A stretch of 64,000 bases of DNA from Distichodus sexfasciatus (GCA_032718565.1 JAVGVS010000025.1:1026840-1090839); one strand, 5' to 3'. Counted from the stretch's first letter, positions 1 to 10,407 are shown. The notes: generated by a model from the sequence alone, not told the origin. A program made the numbers and translations.

Positions 1-466
1 TTTCTCTTCCTCTTCTGCTAAAGATAAACAAGTTAATGCCATGAGATGGGGGTATTGCTTTCATCAGTTTGGTTAAAGCGATATCTTCCCCGATGCTGCA
101 GGGTTGGGGTGCTCGGTGGCTCCGAGGCGGTATTAACCCAGAATTCCTCCGGCTCTCTGGAAAGGGGTGGGGGTTGGAGTGGGGGGTGGTGGGGAGGAGG
201 CAGCGTTGGTCGAGTCTAAACAGACAAGTGTGGACTTGCCCGCAGGACGGACCCCTACACCCAGAGGGACGGCGCGTGAACTCGAGATGAAGACGAAGAC
301 GTGCACAGAAGTGATCTGATATCAGCCTGTGAAAGTGCGGTCCAAAATATTCATATAAAGAAAAAGAAATAGAGGATGTATAAAGTGTCAAAGTGTCTTC
401 TGAGTGCTTGGTCAAAATACACTGCGAGTCAAAAAAGGGAGATTTGTACCTCTGGCTATAACCTTA
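1..466. other. Unassigned flank with a G-run
   Basis: No gene or repeat family is recognised. The notable element is a G-rich segment at 164-194 described separately. The open frame across 69-290 has no domain and a skewed Gly/Trp/Arg composition caused by the G-runs. Confidence 0.4.
164..194 (+). other. G-quadruplex motif
   Basis: Four runs of four or more G (164-167, 169-173, 181-186, 191-194) are separated by loops of 1, 7 and 4 bases. This satisfies the standard G-quadruplex pattern. No gene promoter is seen nearby, so a function is not implied. Confidence 0.6.
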
Positions 467-1045
467 TAGGAGTGTTGAAATTAATCACATAATCGGTGCA
501 TCGCGTTGTAGACATAGACAATTCTGCATCAATGCAATAGTAGACCATAATCGATTATAATGGAGGTTTTCAACCGGCAAGGCACTGCTCCCTAGTGGTC
601 CGCGGAGGCATTGCTGGTGGTCCATGACACGCAGTCCCGTTTCACTACTGAAATCACTTTTTTAAAAATTGTTTCATTTAATTTACTTTTCAGAACATTT
701 CCATATGATTTTGGCATCTTTATGAATAATTGATTTAATGCAAATATCTAAAAATTAATTTAAAAAATAATAATCCCCCCACGGCCTAGACTGCCTTGTC
801 TAAGTGGTGGTTCCCGGGGCAGAAGCAGTTGAAAACCCCTGGATTATATCATAAAGACATTGCTTGGTAATTTTCTGGCTATGGCATAAAAAAGAAAACT
901 ACAGCTGCCCAATCTGCGATCCATGTCCAATCTGCATGCATTGTGAAGCAATTAGAAAAAAATGATATGATGCATCGTGGTGCATTGAAATATCGCATTG
1001 AATTGAACCTTTGATCTAATAAATGTAATCAAATCTAATCGTGAG
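467..1045 (+). repeat. Dispersed repeat D, copy 1 (non-autonomous element, class uncertain)
   Basis: This stretch aligns end to end with 39415-39876 in the same orientation. Shared landmarks include GACCATAATCGATTATAA, GCATCTTTATGAATAAT, TTTAATGCAAATATCTAAAA, and a closing segment of ATGCATCG/GCATTGAATTGAA followed by CTAATAAATGTA. No coding capacity is seen. The start TAGGAGTGTTGAAATT resembles the TAGGGGTG ends of some hAT-derived fish elements, but the far end is not a clear inverted copy. This copy is about 120 bp longer than the second one. A CTCF-like motif lies at 584-600. Confidence 0.75.
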
Positions 1046-1410
1046 ACCAGTGAAGGTTCACATGTTCACAGGTTCTCACTGTTGCAATCAGAATTAAGTT
1101 GGCATCAAAGTAATTATTGTACTGATCTGTCCAAAAACTCTACAGTCACTCAGCTACTGTTATGGCATTCGTGTGTTATGTCTATATACATTATCACGCA
1201 AACACTGCACTTTGTAAGACATATATGCTCTACTATACTGGCACACTTTTTTAATGTTTTTAATAAACTCAATTTATTCAGGACACATTTCTCTACATGC
1301 CCTTGCATGAATTTTGACTATTGCACACCACACCTTAAATGCGTAACTTCTATACCTTGAAAAACATTCATAAAATTGTTTTGACCAAAGTGTTATTGAC
1401 AGCACTATAA
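1046..1410. other. No feature recognised
   Basis: AT-rich unique-looking sequence. The 92-codon open frame at 1082-1360 has no domain and no sign of coding constraint. Confidence 0.4.
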
Positions 1411-1613
1411 CCGGGAGATGGTGGTCTAGTTGTTAGGATGCTCACCTCTGGACCAAGAGGTCGTGGGTTTGAATCCGACCTCCAGTACTACCATCATTGG
1501 ATCACTGAGCAAGACCTAAAACCCTAAGTTGCTCTCAAGCAAAACAGTCCCTGAAATTTGGAAATGGTAGTCGTTCTGGATAAGTGTCTGCTAAATGCTG
1601 TAAATGTAAATGC
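1411..1613 (+). repeat. tRNA-headed SINE with UnaL2-like tail (family B), full length
   Basis: The head has an A-box-like TGGTCTAGTTGTTAGG and a B-box-like GGTTTGAATCC near 1470. The middle has CACTGAGCAAGACC and CAGTCCCTGAAAT. The tail is TCTGGATAAGTGTCTGCTAAATG followed by TGTAA repeats, the end expected of UnaL2-mobilised SINEs. A second copy is at 10191-10366. Confidence 0.8.
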
Positions 1614-2380
1614 AATCGACCAGTGGCTTTAGTGACTTTAGTGAATTGTCGTTTCACAAGATATTGCAGCTTCTCGTTTAGGTGTGAGGGTGAAATCCTT
1701 TACAAATTTCCAGAACTATCAGTGAAGTTGAATTGTGGTTCAGTTCAGACCGTCTTCAAAACATACAGTCCGCTTGAGGGGTGTGACATTTTATAACCAT
1801 GCTTATGAAACTGGTCAAATTTGTGTTATAACCAAACTAAGGGTTCACTGTGATTTTAACCACTATTATATATCATCTTCATCTAGACATGACTGAAATC
1901 TACTGCTAATGCAAAAAAGTAAATATTTGTGAGACATTTTCGTTCTTGTGAATATTTGTCCTTTGCAATGAGGTTTTCATTCCTGTATATTCAGCAGGAC
2001 ATTTGTGCCAAAGTACAAGTGTTGTATAGCATGACTATTTCAGTCTTACAGTAACAAGTCACTGTGTGTTTCCTTTTGTACGTTGAAGTGTGAATCAGCC
2101 GTACGTTAAACGGTCTGTGTTTTTTCCGTTTGTAAATAATTGTAAAAAAAAAAAAAAGAAAAGAGAGAGAAGTGTGAAGCCACTACCGAAACCACAGTGT
2201 GTTCCCAAACAAAGGGCCGTGCTGTTACATGGGAAAAGCAGACTTACACCACAGGTTGCCTCTTACTGTGATTTACACCTTTAATGACAATGTGTATTCT
2301 TACTGTGTTTCAGGAGTGAGAGATCTGGAGAGAGAGAGAGAGAGAGGGAGAGAGACACCGTGTGTGTACCATGTTTTTAT
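1614..2380. other. No feature recognised
   Basis: AT-rich sequence with an A-run at 2144-2157 and a short GA microsatellite near 2328-2355. No domain-bearing frame is present. Confidence 0.4.
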
Positions 2381-2960
2381 GCATGTGGGGACCTTTTTGT
2401 CCCCTAAAATCACTTTAATGCATTTTTTTATGGCTTTATGACATTTAAGAGGTCTCCATGAGGAAAAATGACTTCACAGAAAATATGCATTTTTTACTTG
2501 AGAAACTAAAAGATGTAAAAGATGTGCTTTTGGTTACTGAGGTTAAGGTTATGATTAGGGTTAGGATTAGCTGTAGAATTTTTTTCATCTAGTCATTATG
2601 GGAGTCTATGGAACGTCCCCACAAAGATGTTGTACAAGTTTGTGTGTGTGTGTGTGTGTAAACATAACACCAAGCGCCCACAAAGTTAATCACTGCAACA
2701 TAGAAATTTCTTCAGGCTTAAGGCCTCTTTTAGGTCCCCATCATGCTCATATCCTTTAAAGTGTGTGTGCCCCCATAATGGGGACTTTGACCCGATTGTG
2801 CACCGATAAAGTGTGGACGTGTGATTAAGGGGACATAAAACTCACAATTTGTATTCATGCTGAACCTCCCACTTTAAAATGTCAGTCCCCATAATGATCA
2901 TATTGTTGAAGGTGTGTGTGTGTGTGTGTGTGTGTGTCAGGTTTTATTCCATTAATGAGG
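2367..2960. repeat. GTCCCC/GTTAGGG-type low-copy dispersed repeat with (TG)n tracts
   Basis: Segments such as GTGGGGACC, TTTTGTCCCC, GAGGTCTCCATGAGG and GGTTAAGGTTATGATTAGGG, GGAGTCTATGGAACGTCCCC recur in degraded form at 17735-17830, 43505-43645, 44740-45010 and 55380-55470. This is a repeat type common in fish genomes. The TTAGGG-like motifs are part of the repeat and not telomeric. (TG)n lies at about 2641-2660 and 2912-2937. Confidence 0.5.
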
Positions 2961-3062
2961 CCCACTAAGAGGTGTGCAGTGAGGACACTTGGCTTATGCA
3001 GCTTTTGCTCTATTGCTTATTTTAAGGTTAACTTTAGGTTTAAAGTTAGGATTTGATATGAG

Positions 3063-3066
<4 letters not shown>

Positions 3067-3113
<47 letters not shown>

Positions 3114-3240
3114 GTAAAGATTGCGTAGAGAAAGAGAACGATGGAGATGCAGGAACAGAGTTTGTGCGAAGAGGTGTGGTACGATGAAGAACGAGGAAGA
3201 TGTAGAGAGAGAGGGAGCGAGAGATGAAGGGAGGATGAGT
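3067..3240. repeat. (GA)n microsatellite and purine-rich tail
   Basis: An uninterrupted (AG)n run spans 3067-3109, followed by purine-rich sequence to about 3240. The minus-strand open frame here is a translated repeat. Confidence 0.9.
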
Positions 3241-3589
3241 TAAAGTATGTACGAGTGGTGTTATTTACATTTATGTGTAAATTTATCATTGGGGACCAGG
3301 ACGAGTGCATTCTCCAGCACAAAACAATTTCCAAGTCTTGTGCCAAATCAATAGCTGCCCTGCAGACCGTCGCTCCGTCACACGCACCTCGGCTACAGCT
3401 AATAAGGGCCATTGTGCCGACGTGAAAGGCGGCGCCGCCTCCGAGCTGCCGTCTTAACGCCCGTTAGCTGCGTACGCGCCGCTGCCATGCCCCGGATCTG
3501 CCCGGGCACCGCCGAGGCAAAAGTGCGTGCAGCTGGAGGGCTTTGTCTCGCCGTCCCTCCTCCCCGAATCCGGCTGAAAGGTCCTCACG

Positions 3590-3870
3590 GCCCAATGAAT
3601 GGAGCCGAAAACACACCACAACAAAAAATCCTGCGCGTCACATAATGGCATGCTAATGTGATTGTCAGGAAATAAAAGTCGAGTATCGGAAATTGCGCCA
3701 AAAGCTCCACCGTAAATTGCCCCCCACCCAGCCTCCTCCTCCCCCTAACCCTCCCCCTCCCCAAAAAGGAAATATGCTCGTCTTTTATGAACAGCAATAA
3801 AAACCTCAATAATTTGCAATAAAAGGGAATATGAAGTACGTCAAAGCGTGTGCTGAGGGATAAAGGTGGG
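3590..3870. other. Candidate conserved noncoding element 1
   Basis: Complex sequence with paired homeodomain/caudal-like motifs: GGCATGCTAATGTGATTGTC at 3648-3667 and, at 3787-3830, TGAACAGCAATAAAAACC followed by AATTTGCAATAAAAG. It contains a C-rich G-quadruplex (minus strand) in the middle. Conservation is inferred from texture and gene context, not measured. Confidence 0.35.
3741..3762 (-). other. G-quadruplex motif (minus strand)
   Basis: The plus strand has C-runs of 5, 3, 5 and 4 separated by loops of 3, 1 and 1 bases, so the minus strand satisfies the tight G-quadruplex pattern. Confidence 0.65.
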
Positions 3871-4189
3871 CTCGGTATGGAGGCAGAGGACACCGGTGAG
3901 AAATCATGACTATTCACAGACTACATGCCAAAAATATGTGTACAAAGTGTTAGTTTTGCTAACAAAAATGATGAAAGATGTTTGCCAGTGTCCTTTTTTC
4001 CTTGACTAAGATGAGACATAAACAAGCTAAAATAAGATATTTGACAATAAAGATTTGATAAACTAGATTTTTATTTTCATTAACCAGATAAAAGAGAACT
4101 TAAATATAAACTCCTGGACTGTTGAATATTCAAACCACTACAGAAGTTGATTTACACCATGTCTCAATATTATTTCTATATGACTGTGA

Positions 4190-4510
4190 TGGGGCAAGAA
4201 GGTCCTGCGTCAATTCCCAGGTTGGCTTTAGGGACTTTCCGTGTGGAGTTTGCATGCTCTCCCTGTGTCCGTGTGGGTTTTCTCTGGGTGCTAAGGTTTC
4301 CTCCCACAGTCCAAAAGCCTGCACTATGGGTTAATTGGAGACTCTAAATTGGCCCTGTAAAGTGTGACTGAGAGTATAATTGTGTGATTGTGTGTCCTGT
4401 GGTGTGTTGGTGCCCACCCCTTAGTTCCCGCCTCATGCCGTTAGTCCCGGGATAGGCTCCGGTCCACATGACCCTGATCAGTATTATGCGGTTTGGATAA
4501 TGAATGAATA
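4190..4510 (+). repeat. tRNA-headed fish repeat (family C), copy lacking part of head
   Basis: Landmarks: GTGGAGTTTGCATGCTCTCC, TTTCCTCCCACAGTCCAAA, GGTTAATTGGAGACTCTAAA, GGGATAGGCTCCGGTCCAC and GCGGTTTGGATAATGAATGA. The reverse complement of this order is found at 6783-7140, where the head is intact. This is a high-copy interspersed family in many teleosts. Confidence 0.75.
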
Positions 4511-4519
4511 ACTGTGGTG

Positions 4520-5110
4520 AGCAATCATCACTGCTCCTCCTACAGTTTTTGTGCTAGAAACGTTGTTCCACCTCTAAAACCTGCATTTTTTCGTCTGTTT
4601 TTTCCCCATAGACTAACATGGAGCCCACAGTTTGACACTTTACTGCGTGGCCGCCGTCGTTCACAAAACCACCAAATTTGATGTGATTTGAGGGCCCATG
4701 GGGCTCTTCGCATATCTGAACCATCATGACCCCAACTCGTCTTTTCCCCCATAGAAACCCATTTATTTTCTCCCATGGGATTTGAGACTCAAAAGATTTT
4801 GTTAACCTGTTCCCATATGACAGTCAACATAGTTTTTATGCCACCTCACCATCATCCCTCGTTCCTTCCCCATTGACTTCAATGGATTTTAATCAAAGTC
4901 TTTCTACTCGGCACCATACGTGGCCCCATAGCCATGTAACTTCGCCCTCCCACTACACAATTCCACTCGATTTATGCAGTAAGGCTATAAGAAAAATTAG
5001 TGGAAGTGAGTAGGGGGAGGGCGAAGTAACTAGTTTGGGAAAGCCACAGGGAAACACAATGCAAATCGAATGTAAGAACGTTCGAGGCTGAGGGAGAATG
5101 AAATCCCAGA
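4520..5110. repeat. Degraded CCCATAG-rich repeat with an internal hairpin
   Basis: Short motifs CCCCATAGACT, CCCCATAGAAACCC, CCCATTGACTTCAATGG and CCCCATAGCCATG are spaced along the stretch, a pattern of dispersed fish repeats. An imperfect 33-bp hairpin at 4935-5032 closes it. I cannot name the family. Confidence 0.4.
4935..5032. repeat. Imperfect palindrome (hairpin)
   Basis: The left arm 4935-4967 (ACTTCGCCCTCCCACTAC and on to TTCCACT) pairs with the right arm 4999-5032 (AGTGGAAGTGAGTAGGGGGAGGGCGAAGT region) with few mismatches and a 31-base loop. It may be a fold-back element or the end of a transposon. Confidence 0.7.
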
Positions 5111-5337
5111 CGATTTTAGAATCCCGGGCCGGACACATTTTTTAGCCTATTCCACACACACAAAAAAGTTTGCATTAGTCAGGCTAATGTTAACTGGCTT
5201 AATGTGTTAAGTTAAACTGCAGTTCACTAAAACATGACCAAAACTATGAGGAACACAAATGCCTAAAATGTGACAAATACCAATAAACACTTTCGTCTAA
5301 AGTGAGTGTTATTGTGAATGCAACACAGCACTACAAC

Positions 5338-5540
5338 AAAAAGTGACCCTGCATTTCTCTGTGATCCATCCGTGAAAGAGTAGTGGGCAGCTTTATTTTG
5401 GCATTGCCCGGAGAGCAGTGCTTGGGGACGGCACCTTGCTCGTGAATACCTCAGTGGTACCTTTACCAGTCTGGGACTTGAACCAGTGACCCTCTGATCA
5501 CAGAGACCACTTCCTAACCCTTACACTACCAACTGTCCCA
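5338..5540 (-). repeat. tRNA-headed SINE, family A (copy 1)
   Basis: On the minus strand the order is head with B-box-like GGTTCAAGTCCC, GACTGGTAAAGGTACCACTG, AGGTATTCACGAGCAAGGTGCCGTCCCCAAGC, GCTGCCCACT, CATCCACGG-type region. It is 3'-truncated or decayed. It faces copy 2 head to head 105 bp away. Confidence 0.8.
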
Positions 5541-5644
5541 GGACTACGGGGCCTATAATTACTAAATACTGAGCTGGGTTGGTTTAGTGGTCTGCATGGT
5601 TGCTTTGCAATCCGGAGGCTGTGGGTTCAATTCTCAATTCTTTA

Positions 5645-5895
5645 GGGGCAGTTGGTGGCATAATGGTTCGGCGTTCACCTCGTAATCAGATCACAAGTTT
5701 GAATCCAGGACTGGTAATGTTACCACTGAGGTACTCCTGAGCAAGGTACCGTCCCCAAGCACTGCTCCCCGGGTGCGGCCCTTGTTAGCTGCCTACTGCT
5801 CCTTGATGGATGGGTCAAATGCAGAGGTCACATTTCGCTGTGGTGCACTGTGTGCTGTACTGTGGTGTGTTCACAATGACAAATAATCACCCACT
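5645..5895 (+). repeat. tRNA-headed SINE, family A (copy 2), full length
   Basis: The A box TGGCATAATGG is at 5656-5666 and a B-box-like GTTTGAATCC at about 5697-5706. Then GAGGTACTCCTGAGCAAGG, ACCGTCCCCAAGCACTGC, GATGGGTCAAATGCAGAGGT and the tail TGTTCACAATGACAAATAAT. This is a good reference copy for the family in this window. Confidence 0.88.
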
Positions 5896-6286
5896 TATAA
5901 AAACTATGATGAAATCTAAATTAACTGCCAAATTAACAAATCTGTGGCATAAACCAACTGAATGCACTGGTCTCCCCCCACCAAAAGTATGTCTGTACAG
6001 AGTAATTTATGAAAAATTATTTATTAGAATATTGTATTGGTTTCATCCATTACCGTCCTAATATAGCCATTTCTATTCATTCACCTCGTAAAAAGAATAA
6101 AGGGCTTTTTTGCACCATCATTATAGTGAAAAGTTAAAGATCAGGAGCGGGTCTGTTATAAGGATGTTTATGTGAGTAGCAGGTTAAACACCATTAGGTA
6201 GAACAGGGTGTTATAAATGAAGTTGGTGGTGACGCAGCGCCATTGCTGTGCATTGCTAAACTCTCTATGTTCTTCCACTTCTACAG
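5896..6286. other. No feature recognised
   Basis: AT-rich, no frame with a domain and no repeat match within the window. Confidence 0.4.
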
Positions 6287-6545
6287 TGTTAATGCAGGGC
6301 CGTAACGCAGCCGTCCGGCCATTACCATTAAATTATGCACCGGAAAATTCCAGGGTTTATTAAAGTGATATTTCGCGGTGGCAGATGGTTCCACGCTGGG
6401 TTGGAGCTGCGAGTGTAATTAAACGGGACACGTCTCCCTGCTGTACGTTTCCCCACGCAGGCCGAAGCGCCAACGCTGGAGCTCAGGTGCCCGAAAAATA
6501 CCCCAAACCCAGCGCTACCACCTCTGTCATCAACCGTTAACATCC
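6287..6545. other. Candidate conserved noncoding element 2
   Basis: Balanced composition with homeodomain-type motifs ATTACCATTAAATTATGCA at 6321-6339 and TAATTA at 6416-6421, followed by a GC-richer segment. No repeat signature. Confidence 0.35.
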
Positions 6546-6714
6546 GTCACCACACACGCACACACACCTCCAAGTGTCAAATGGCCGTCACACAAAAAAT
6601 ACAGGTTGTGATTTAGAAATTATCCTCCAATTAAGGAAAGTAAGACATTTAGTGTTTATAAAAAGTATTTGATTTAAAACACTGTGGTTGTATGGTTTGT
6701 ATGTGCTATATACT

Positions 6715-6755
6715 GTATATATATATATATATATATATATAGTATATATATATAT
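6715..6755. repeat. (TA)n microsatellite
   Basis: Nearly uninterrupted alternating TA with one AG break. Confidence 0.9.
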
Positions 6756-6782
6756 TTTGTGTCAATTCCAATTTCTAATTCT

Positions 6783-7140
6783 CATTCATTCATTATCCAA
6801 ACCACTTAATCCCAACTGGGGTTGCGGGGGGAACGAAGCCTATCCTGGGAACTTTCAGGCACAAGGCGGGGAACAACCCTGGGCAGGCGCCAACCCACCG
6901 CAGGGCACACACCCACTCACACGGTCACACACACACATTCACACCTCACACGGTGTGAGTAGCCAATTAACCTGTAGTGCATGCCTTTGGACTGTGTGAG
7001 GAAACCGGAGGAAACCCACGCAAACACGGGGAGAGCATGCAAACTCCACACAGAAAGACCCTACCGCCGTCCCCGGGGCTCGAACCCAAGACCTTCTCGC
7101 TGTGAGGCAGCAGCGCTAACCACTGCTCCACTGTGCCACA
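6783..7140 (-). repeat. tRNA-headed fish repeat (family C), full copy
   Basis: On the minus strand it begins GTGGCACAGTGGAGCAGTGG with a B box GGTTCGAGCCC near 7087-7077, then GTGGAGTTTGCATGCTCTCC, TTTCCTCCGGTTTCCTCACA, GGTTAATTGGCTACTCACAC, and ends with GGATAATGAATGAATGAG. The two pol III boxes identify a tRNA-derived SINE-type head. The internal (CA) stretch at about 6906-6950 is a local expansion. Confidence 0.8.
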
Positions 7141-7230
7141 CTCTCTAATAACTGTTTGCTTCCAAGTTATTTTTGATTGATTTTATGCTTAATGTAAAGC
7201 TGTTTGGGCTGCATTTTCTATGTTCTATGA

Positions 7231-7260
<30 letters not shown>
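7231..7260. repeat. (ATT)n microsatellite
   Basis: Ten units of TTA/ATT. Confidence 0.9.
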
Positions 7261-7261
<1 letters not shown>

Positions 7262-7364
7262 CACACTTAAGAGATGTCAAATATTTTACACATAATTCTG
7301 TCTATAGTAGATGGACAGTCCGATAGATACACAGGTACTCCAACAATAAATGAGCTAGATTTAT

Positions 7365-7620
7365 GCAGCTTTTTAAAATAATTGTGTCTAATTAAAGAGC
7401 ATGTCGGGCAGCTCCTGAGCTGAAATCCCCCACAGGAGACTTCAGTGTACTTCAGTGGACTCCACACTCGTAATAATCTGTTTTGATCTGTTAATATAGC
7501 ATTATCTCCCTCAATCAAAAACAGTTACATAATTTGAGTTGATTAACATTTGAATTGTCAACGTAATTATGAGCAGTTTAACAGGGCTAATAAACTCATA
7601 ACCTGCAGCAAACATGGGAC
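7365..7620. other. Candidate conserved noncoding element 3
   Basis: Contains TAATTA at 7389-7394, GTTGATTAAC at 7538-7547 and ACGTAATTATGAGCAG at about 7561-7576, in repeat-free sequence. Confidence 0.35.
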
Positions 7621-7960
7621 GCGGTGCTATAAAGGACATTGATCCTCTTTTTGAGGTGTTTAGGTGTGAGGGTCATACGACCTGCATCTGAGAGAACGCT
7701 TAACTCTAGTAATGTGAAATCATCCTAATGGTTATCAAACTGAATCGGGTTTAATGTAATTACTAATTTTACTTGCTGCACTCTGACGCTTGCTGCATGA
7801 ATAGAAGCCATAGTGTGGTTACTATAGACTGGTATGACTTCATTTTCCTGAAAAACCAACTGATACCAAGAGCTACTGCACACACACTGAGAGAGTATCA
7901 GAATAGCAGAGAGAGAATTTAAGTATGTGTGCAAGAGAGTGTATGAAAGAGTGTGGGGTT

Positions 7961-7992
<32 letters not shown>

Positions 7993-8133
7993 AAACAGAG
8001 GGGGAGGGTGAGAGGAGGGAAAGAAAAAGGGGGAAGAAGGAGAGAGCAGGAGAGAGTGAGTGAGTGGTGGGGGAGAGAGAGAGTGGTGAGGGAGAGAGAA
8101 AGATGGAGAGGGAGAGAGAGAGGGTGGGGGGAG
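7961..8133. repeat. Polypurine (GA-rich) tract of about 170 bp
   Basis: Almost pure purine on the plus strand with few pyrimidine breaks (near 8057-8093 and 8103). The Ser/Leu/Pro-rich minus-strand frame at 7919-8137 is a translated tract. Confidence 0.9.
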
Positions 8134-8692
8134 CCACCGGGTCTACATAACAGAGAGAAATAGTGAGTTCATATGAGAGATAAAGAGATTTTTTTTATTT
8201 GCACAAAGTCTGACATTCTCATCTCCCTGGAAAAAAACATTAAATGTGACTATTATAATGCACTCTGAAATGATATGATGCCTGATTGGCTCAGTGACAA
8301 AATTAAAAATGACATGACAATTAAAAAACACAATCTAGTTTGCGTAATCATCAGAGTCAAGCTTAGTGCTTTACTGGAGCTGTGCTGCCCTACTGACACA
8401 CTTCCCCAAAAATCTCCTCATCTCCTCCCACGTCTGCTGAAAAACCACACACACACACACACACATCTCCTGCAGCAGTACTGCAATGTTAACACGGATA
8501 GAAACGCATCATAGTTGATGAGACTAATCAGGGTTTAACGCTTTAATACAGCATCAGACTTACGTTAGTCTCTGGAATTGTAAACTCCAATCAACTCAAT
8601 CACACCACCCAATTGGGGGTGTGTGTGTCAGATTCATACAAGATCTCGAGATATTAAAACATATTTCTTGTCGAGGTACAAAAGCAGACGCT
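8134..8692. other. Mostly unassigned; one (CA)n
   Basis: A (CA)n tract lies at 8445-8464. The rest is AT-rich and unassigned. Confidence 0.4.
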
Positions 8693-8851
8693 GTTATTGT
8701 TGTGCACCACAGCGGAATGTGACTTCTGAATTTGACCCAGTAGGCAGTTTTCTGGCTCATGACTACTTCAGTGATACCTTTACCAGTCTGGGACATGAAC
8801 CAGCAACCTTCTGATCACGGGGCTAACTCCCTAACCATTATGCTATCAAGT
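8693..8851 (-). repeat. SINE family A (copy 3)
   Basis: Shares GTGCACCACAGCG, CTTCAGTGATACCTTTACCAG and GAACCAGCAACCTTCTGATC in minus orientation. The middle, with the CCCCAAGCACTG segment, is deleted. Confidence 0.75.
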
Positions 8852-9819
8852 ATTCCAAAAATGCAATTTTACCTTAATTTTTACTTGATTTTTGTGTGCC
8901 ATCCTGCTGAAATGATTCCATCCCCGATTCTCTGTGTCATTGCAATTTTAGTATATATGCTACTGTAGAATCTCATGTGTTTGTGTGTGTGTGTTTGTCT
9001 GGCTTGCATGGCACTGGCTGCACAAATCTGCCCACAGCCTGAAGTTACAAGTCACGGCTGTGTAATTCCACTAAGGTACGTTTCAAAAGGGGCACTGAAG
9101 TACTTCCTCAAACAATGCTGGGCATTTACACTGGCGCAGCAGCTGGCACTGGCTAATAGAGGGGGAAGAAGAAAGAAATTCTGTCTTTCTCTATCTCTCG
9201 TTCTCTTTCTCTTACACAAATACACACACATACTCACTCTGTAACTGGAGTCTCAGGAAGCCAGCAAAGCAGTGGCAGTGCCAGGAATCCTGGCGGATGC
9301 CAGACTGCCCCCTGCTGTAATAATATGGAAGAATTACACCGAGAGGAGTGAGAAAGAAAAGGAGTGAGAATGAGAGAGGAGGAGGAGGAGGGGAGAAACG
9401 AAGATTTTTTAAAGGGGATAAAAGCTCTGCCTGGCTATACATTAGGATTCCAACTTGTGATTATATGGTTCTCTCTGGATTCTGCATCACAATGAATGAC
9501 ATCACACACCTCAGACTTGGCGATTGGTGTATTAAACTCCTTGTGGCGCAGACCTTGCTTTATTCACACCTTAATGAGTGGCTTCAGCTCTCGCCCACTC
9601 AAACGTACCCTCATCTCCCACACCTCTTTTTTTCTAATGGATTATTTTCTGAGATTAAGTCTGTAACGCTTGGCATGCTTCTTCTCTGCATTCCTAAACA
9701 GCCTTGGTCATCCATAAAAGCGCATGAGACCAAGTGTCTCGAGCAGAGCCACAGAAACCAGGGAGCACTGTAAAAAAAGAAAAAAAAGGAGAAATAAATA
9801 GAAACCACAATGGCTTGCG
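8852..9819. other. Unassigned, with CT/GA-rich segments
   Basis: Short (TG)n at about 8978-8992, CT-rich at 9180-9210 and GA-rich at 9345-9400. The 141-codon frame at 9348-9773 has no recognised domain and begins inside the GA-rich segment, so it is not called a gene. A CTCF-like motif sits at 9304-9318. Confidence 0.4.
9304..9318 (-). promoter_or_regulatory. CTCF-like motif
   Basis: The minus strand reads ACAGCAGGGGGCAGT, nearly the full CTCF core. It is not inside a recognised repeat. This is an inference from motif match only. Confidence 0.4.
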
Positions 9820-10185
9820 CTTTGTTTCGTCAGATAATTAAATTATTTTTCTCGCTCCTGCTCTTCAGCTCTCTGTTAAAAACCAAGCGCTTTCGTAAAT
9901 TGGCATATAATGTGTGCATAAATTAGACACAATCGCAGCAAACTACACCCAGAGGAAGCCTCACAGGCGACATCCAAACCAGCTTGTAATGGAATGTTTC
10001 GGGACGAGAGTGCGGCCTGCTGAAGGGACGTGTGCCGCGCATGTTGCAAGTCTACGTGCTTTAATCTGCTGAAAACCACATCCGACTTCTGTTTTATGCT
10101 GGACTCACGGAACCCTCCTGGGCAACAAAAATGCCACCTCTTTGGCTATAATGTTTCCACATTAAAAGCCATTACTATGTCTCAG
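9820..10185. other. Candidate conserved noncoding element 4
   Basis: AGATAATTAAATTATTTTTC, then TCGTAAATTGGCATATAATG and TGTGCATAAATTAGACAC give a dense homeodomain/POU-like texture, followed by complex GC-balanced sequence. Confidence 0.35.
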
Positions 10186-10190
10186 GAATT

Positions 10191-10366
10191 GAGTGGTGGT
10201 GGTCCTATAGTTGTTGGGATGCTCACCCTCTGGACCAAGATCTCCTTTTTACCACCAGTGGTCACTGAGCAAGACCCTTAACCCCAAGTTGCTTCAGGGA
10301 ACCTGTCCCTGAAATTACAAAATGGAAGTTGCTCTAGATAAGAGCATTTGCTAAATGCCGTAAATA
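10191..10366 (+). repeat. UnaL2-tailed SINE (family B), copy with decayed B box
   Basis: It matches the 1411-1613 copy: TGGTCCTATAGTTGTTGGGATGCTCACC, CACTGAGCAAGACCC, CTGTCCCTGAAATTAC and the tail GCTCTAGATAAGAGCATTTG. About 20 bases around the B box are missing or altered. Confidence 0.75.
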
Positions 10367-10407
10367 TCATGAGCAGTATTTACTATTATTACACTTGCTG
10401 TGACGGT

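Noticed and set aside
2520..2580. GGTTAGGG-like motifs suggesting interstitial telomere repeats
   Set aside because: Only scattered single motifs within a dispersed fish repeat that recurs at four other places; no tandem TTAGGG.
5656..5710. tRNA gene
   Set aside because: A and B boxes are present but no cloverleaf or anticodon stem; this is the head of a SINE that occurs about 15 times in the window.
7077..7140. tRNA gene on the minus strand
   Set aside because: Good B box, but the sequence continues into the body of a high-copy repeat; it is a SINE head.
9348..9773. 141-codon plus-strand frame
   Set aside because: Starts inside a GA-rich tract, has no domain or conserved motif, and no splice context.
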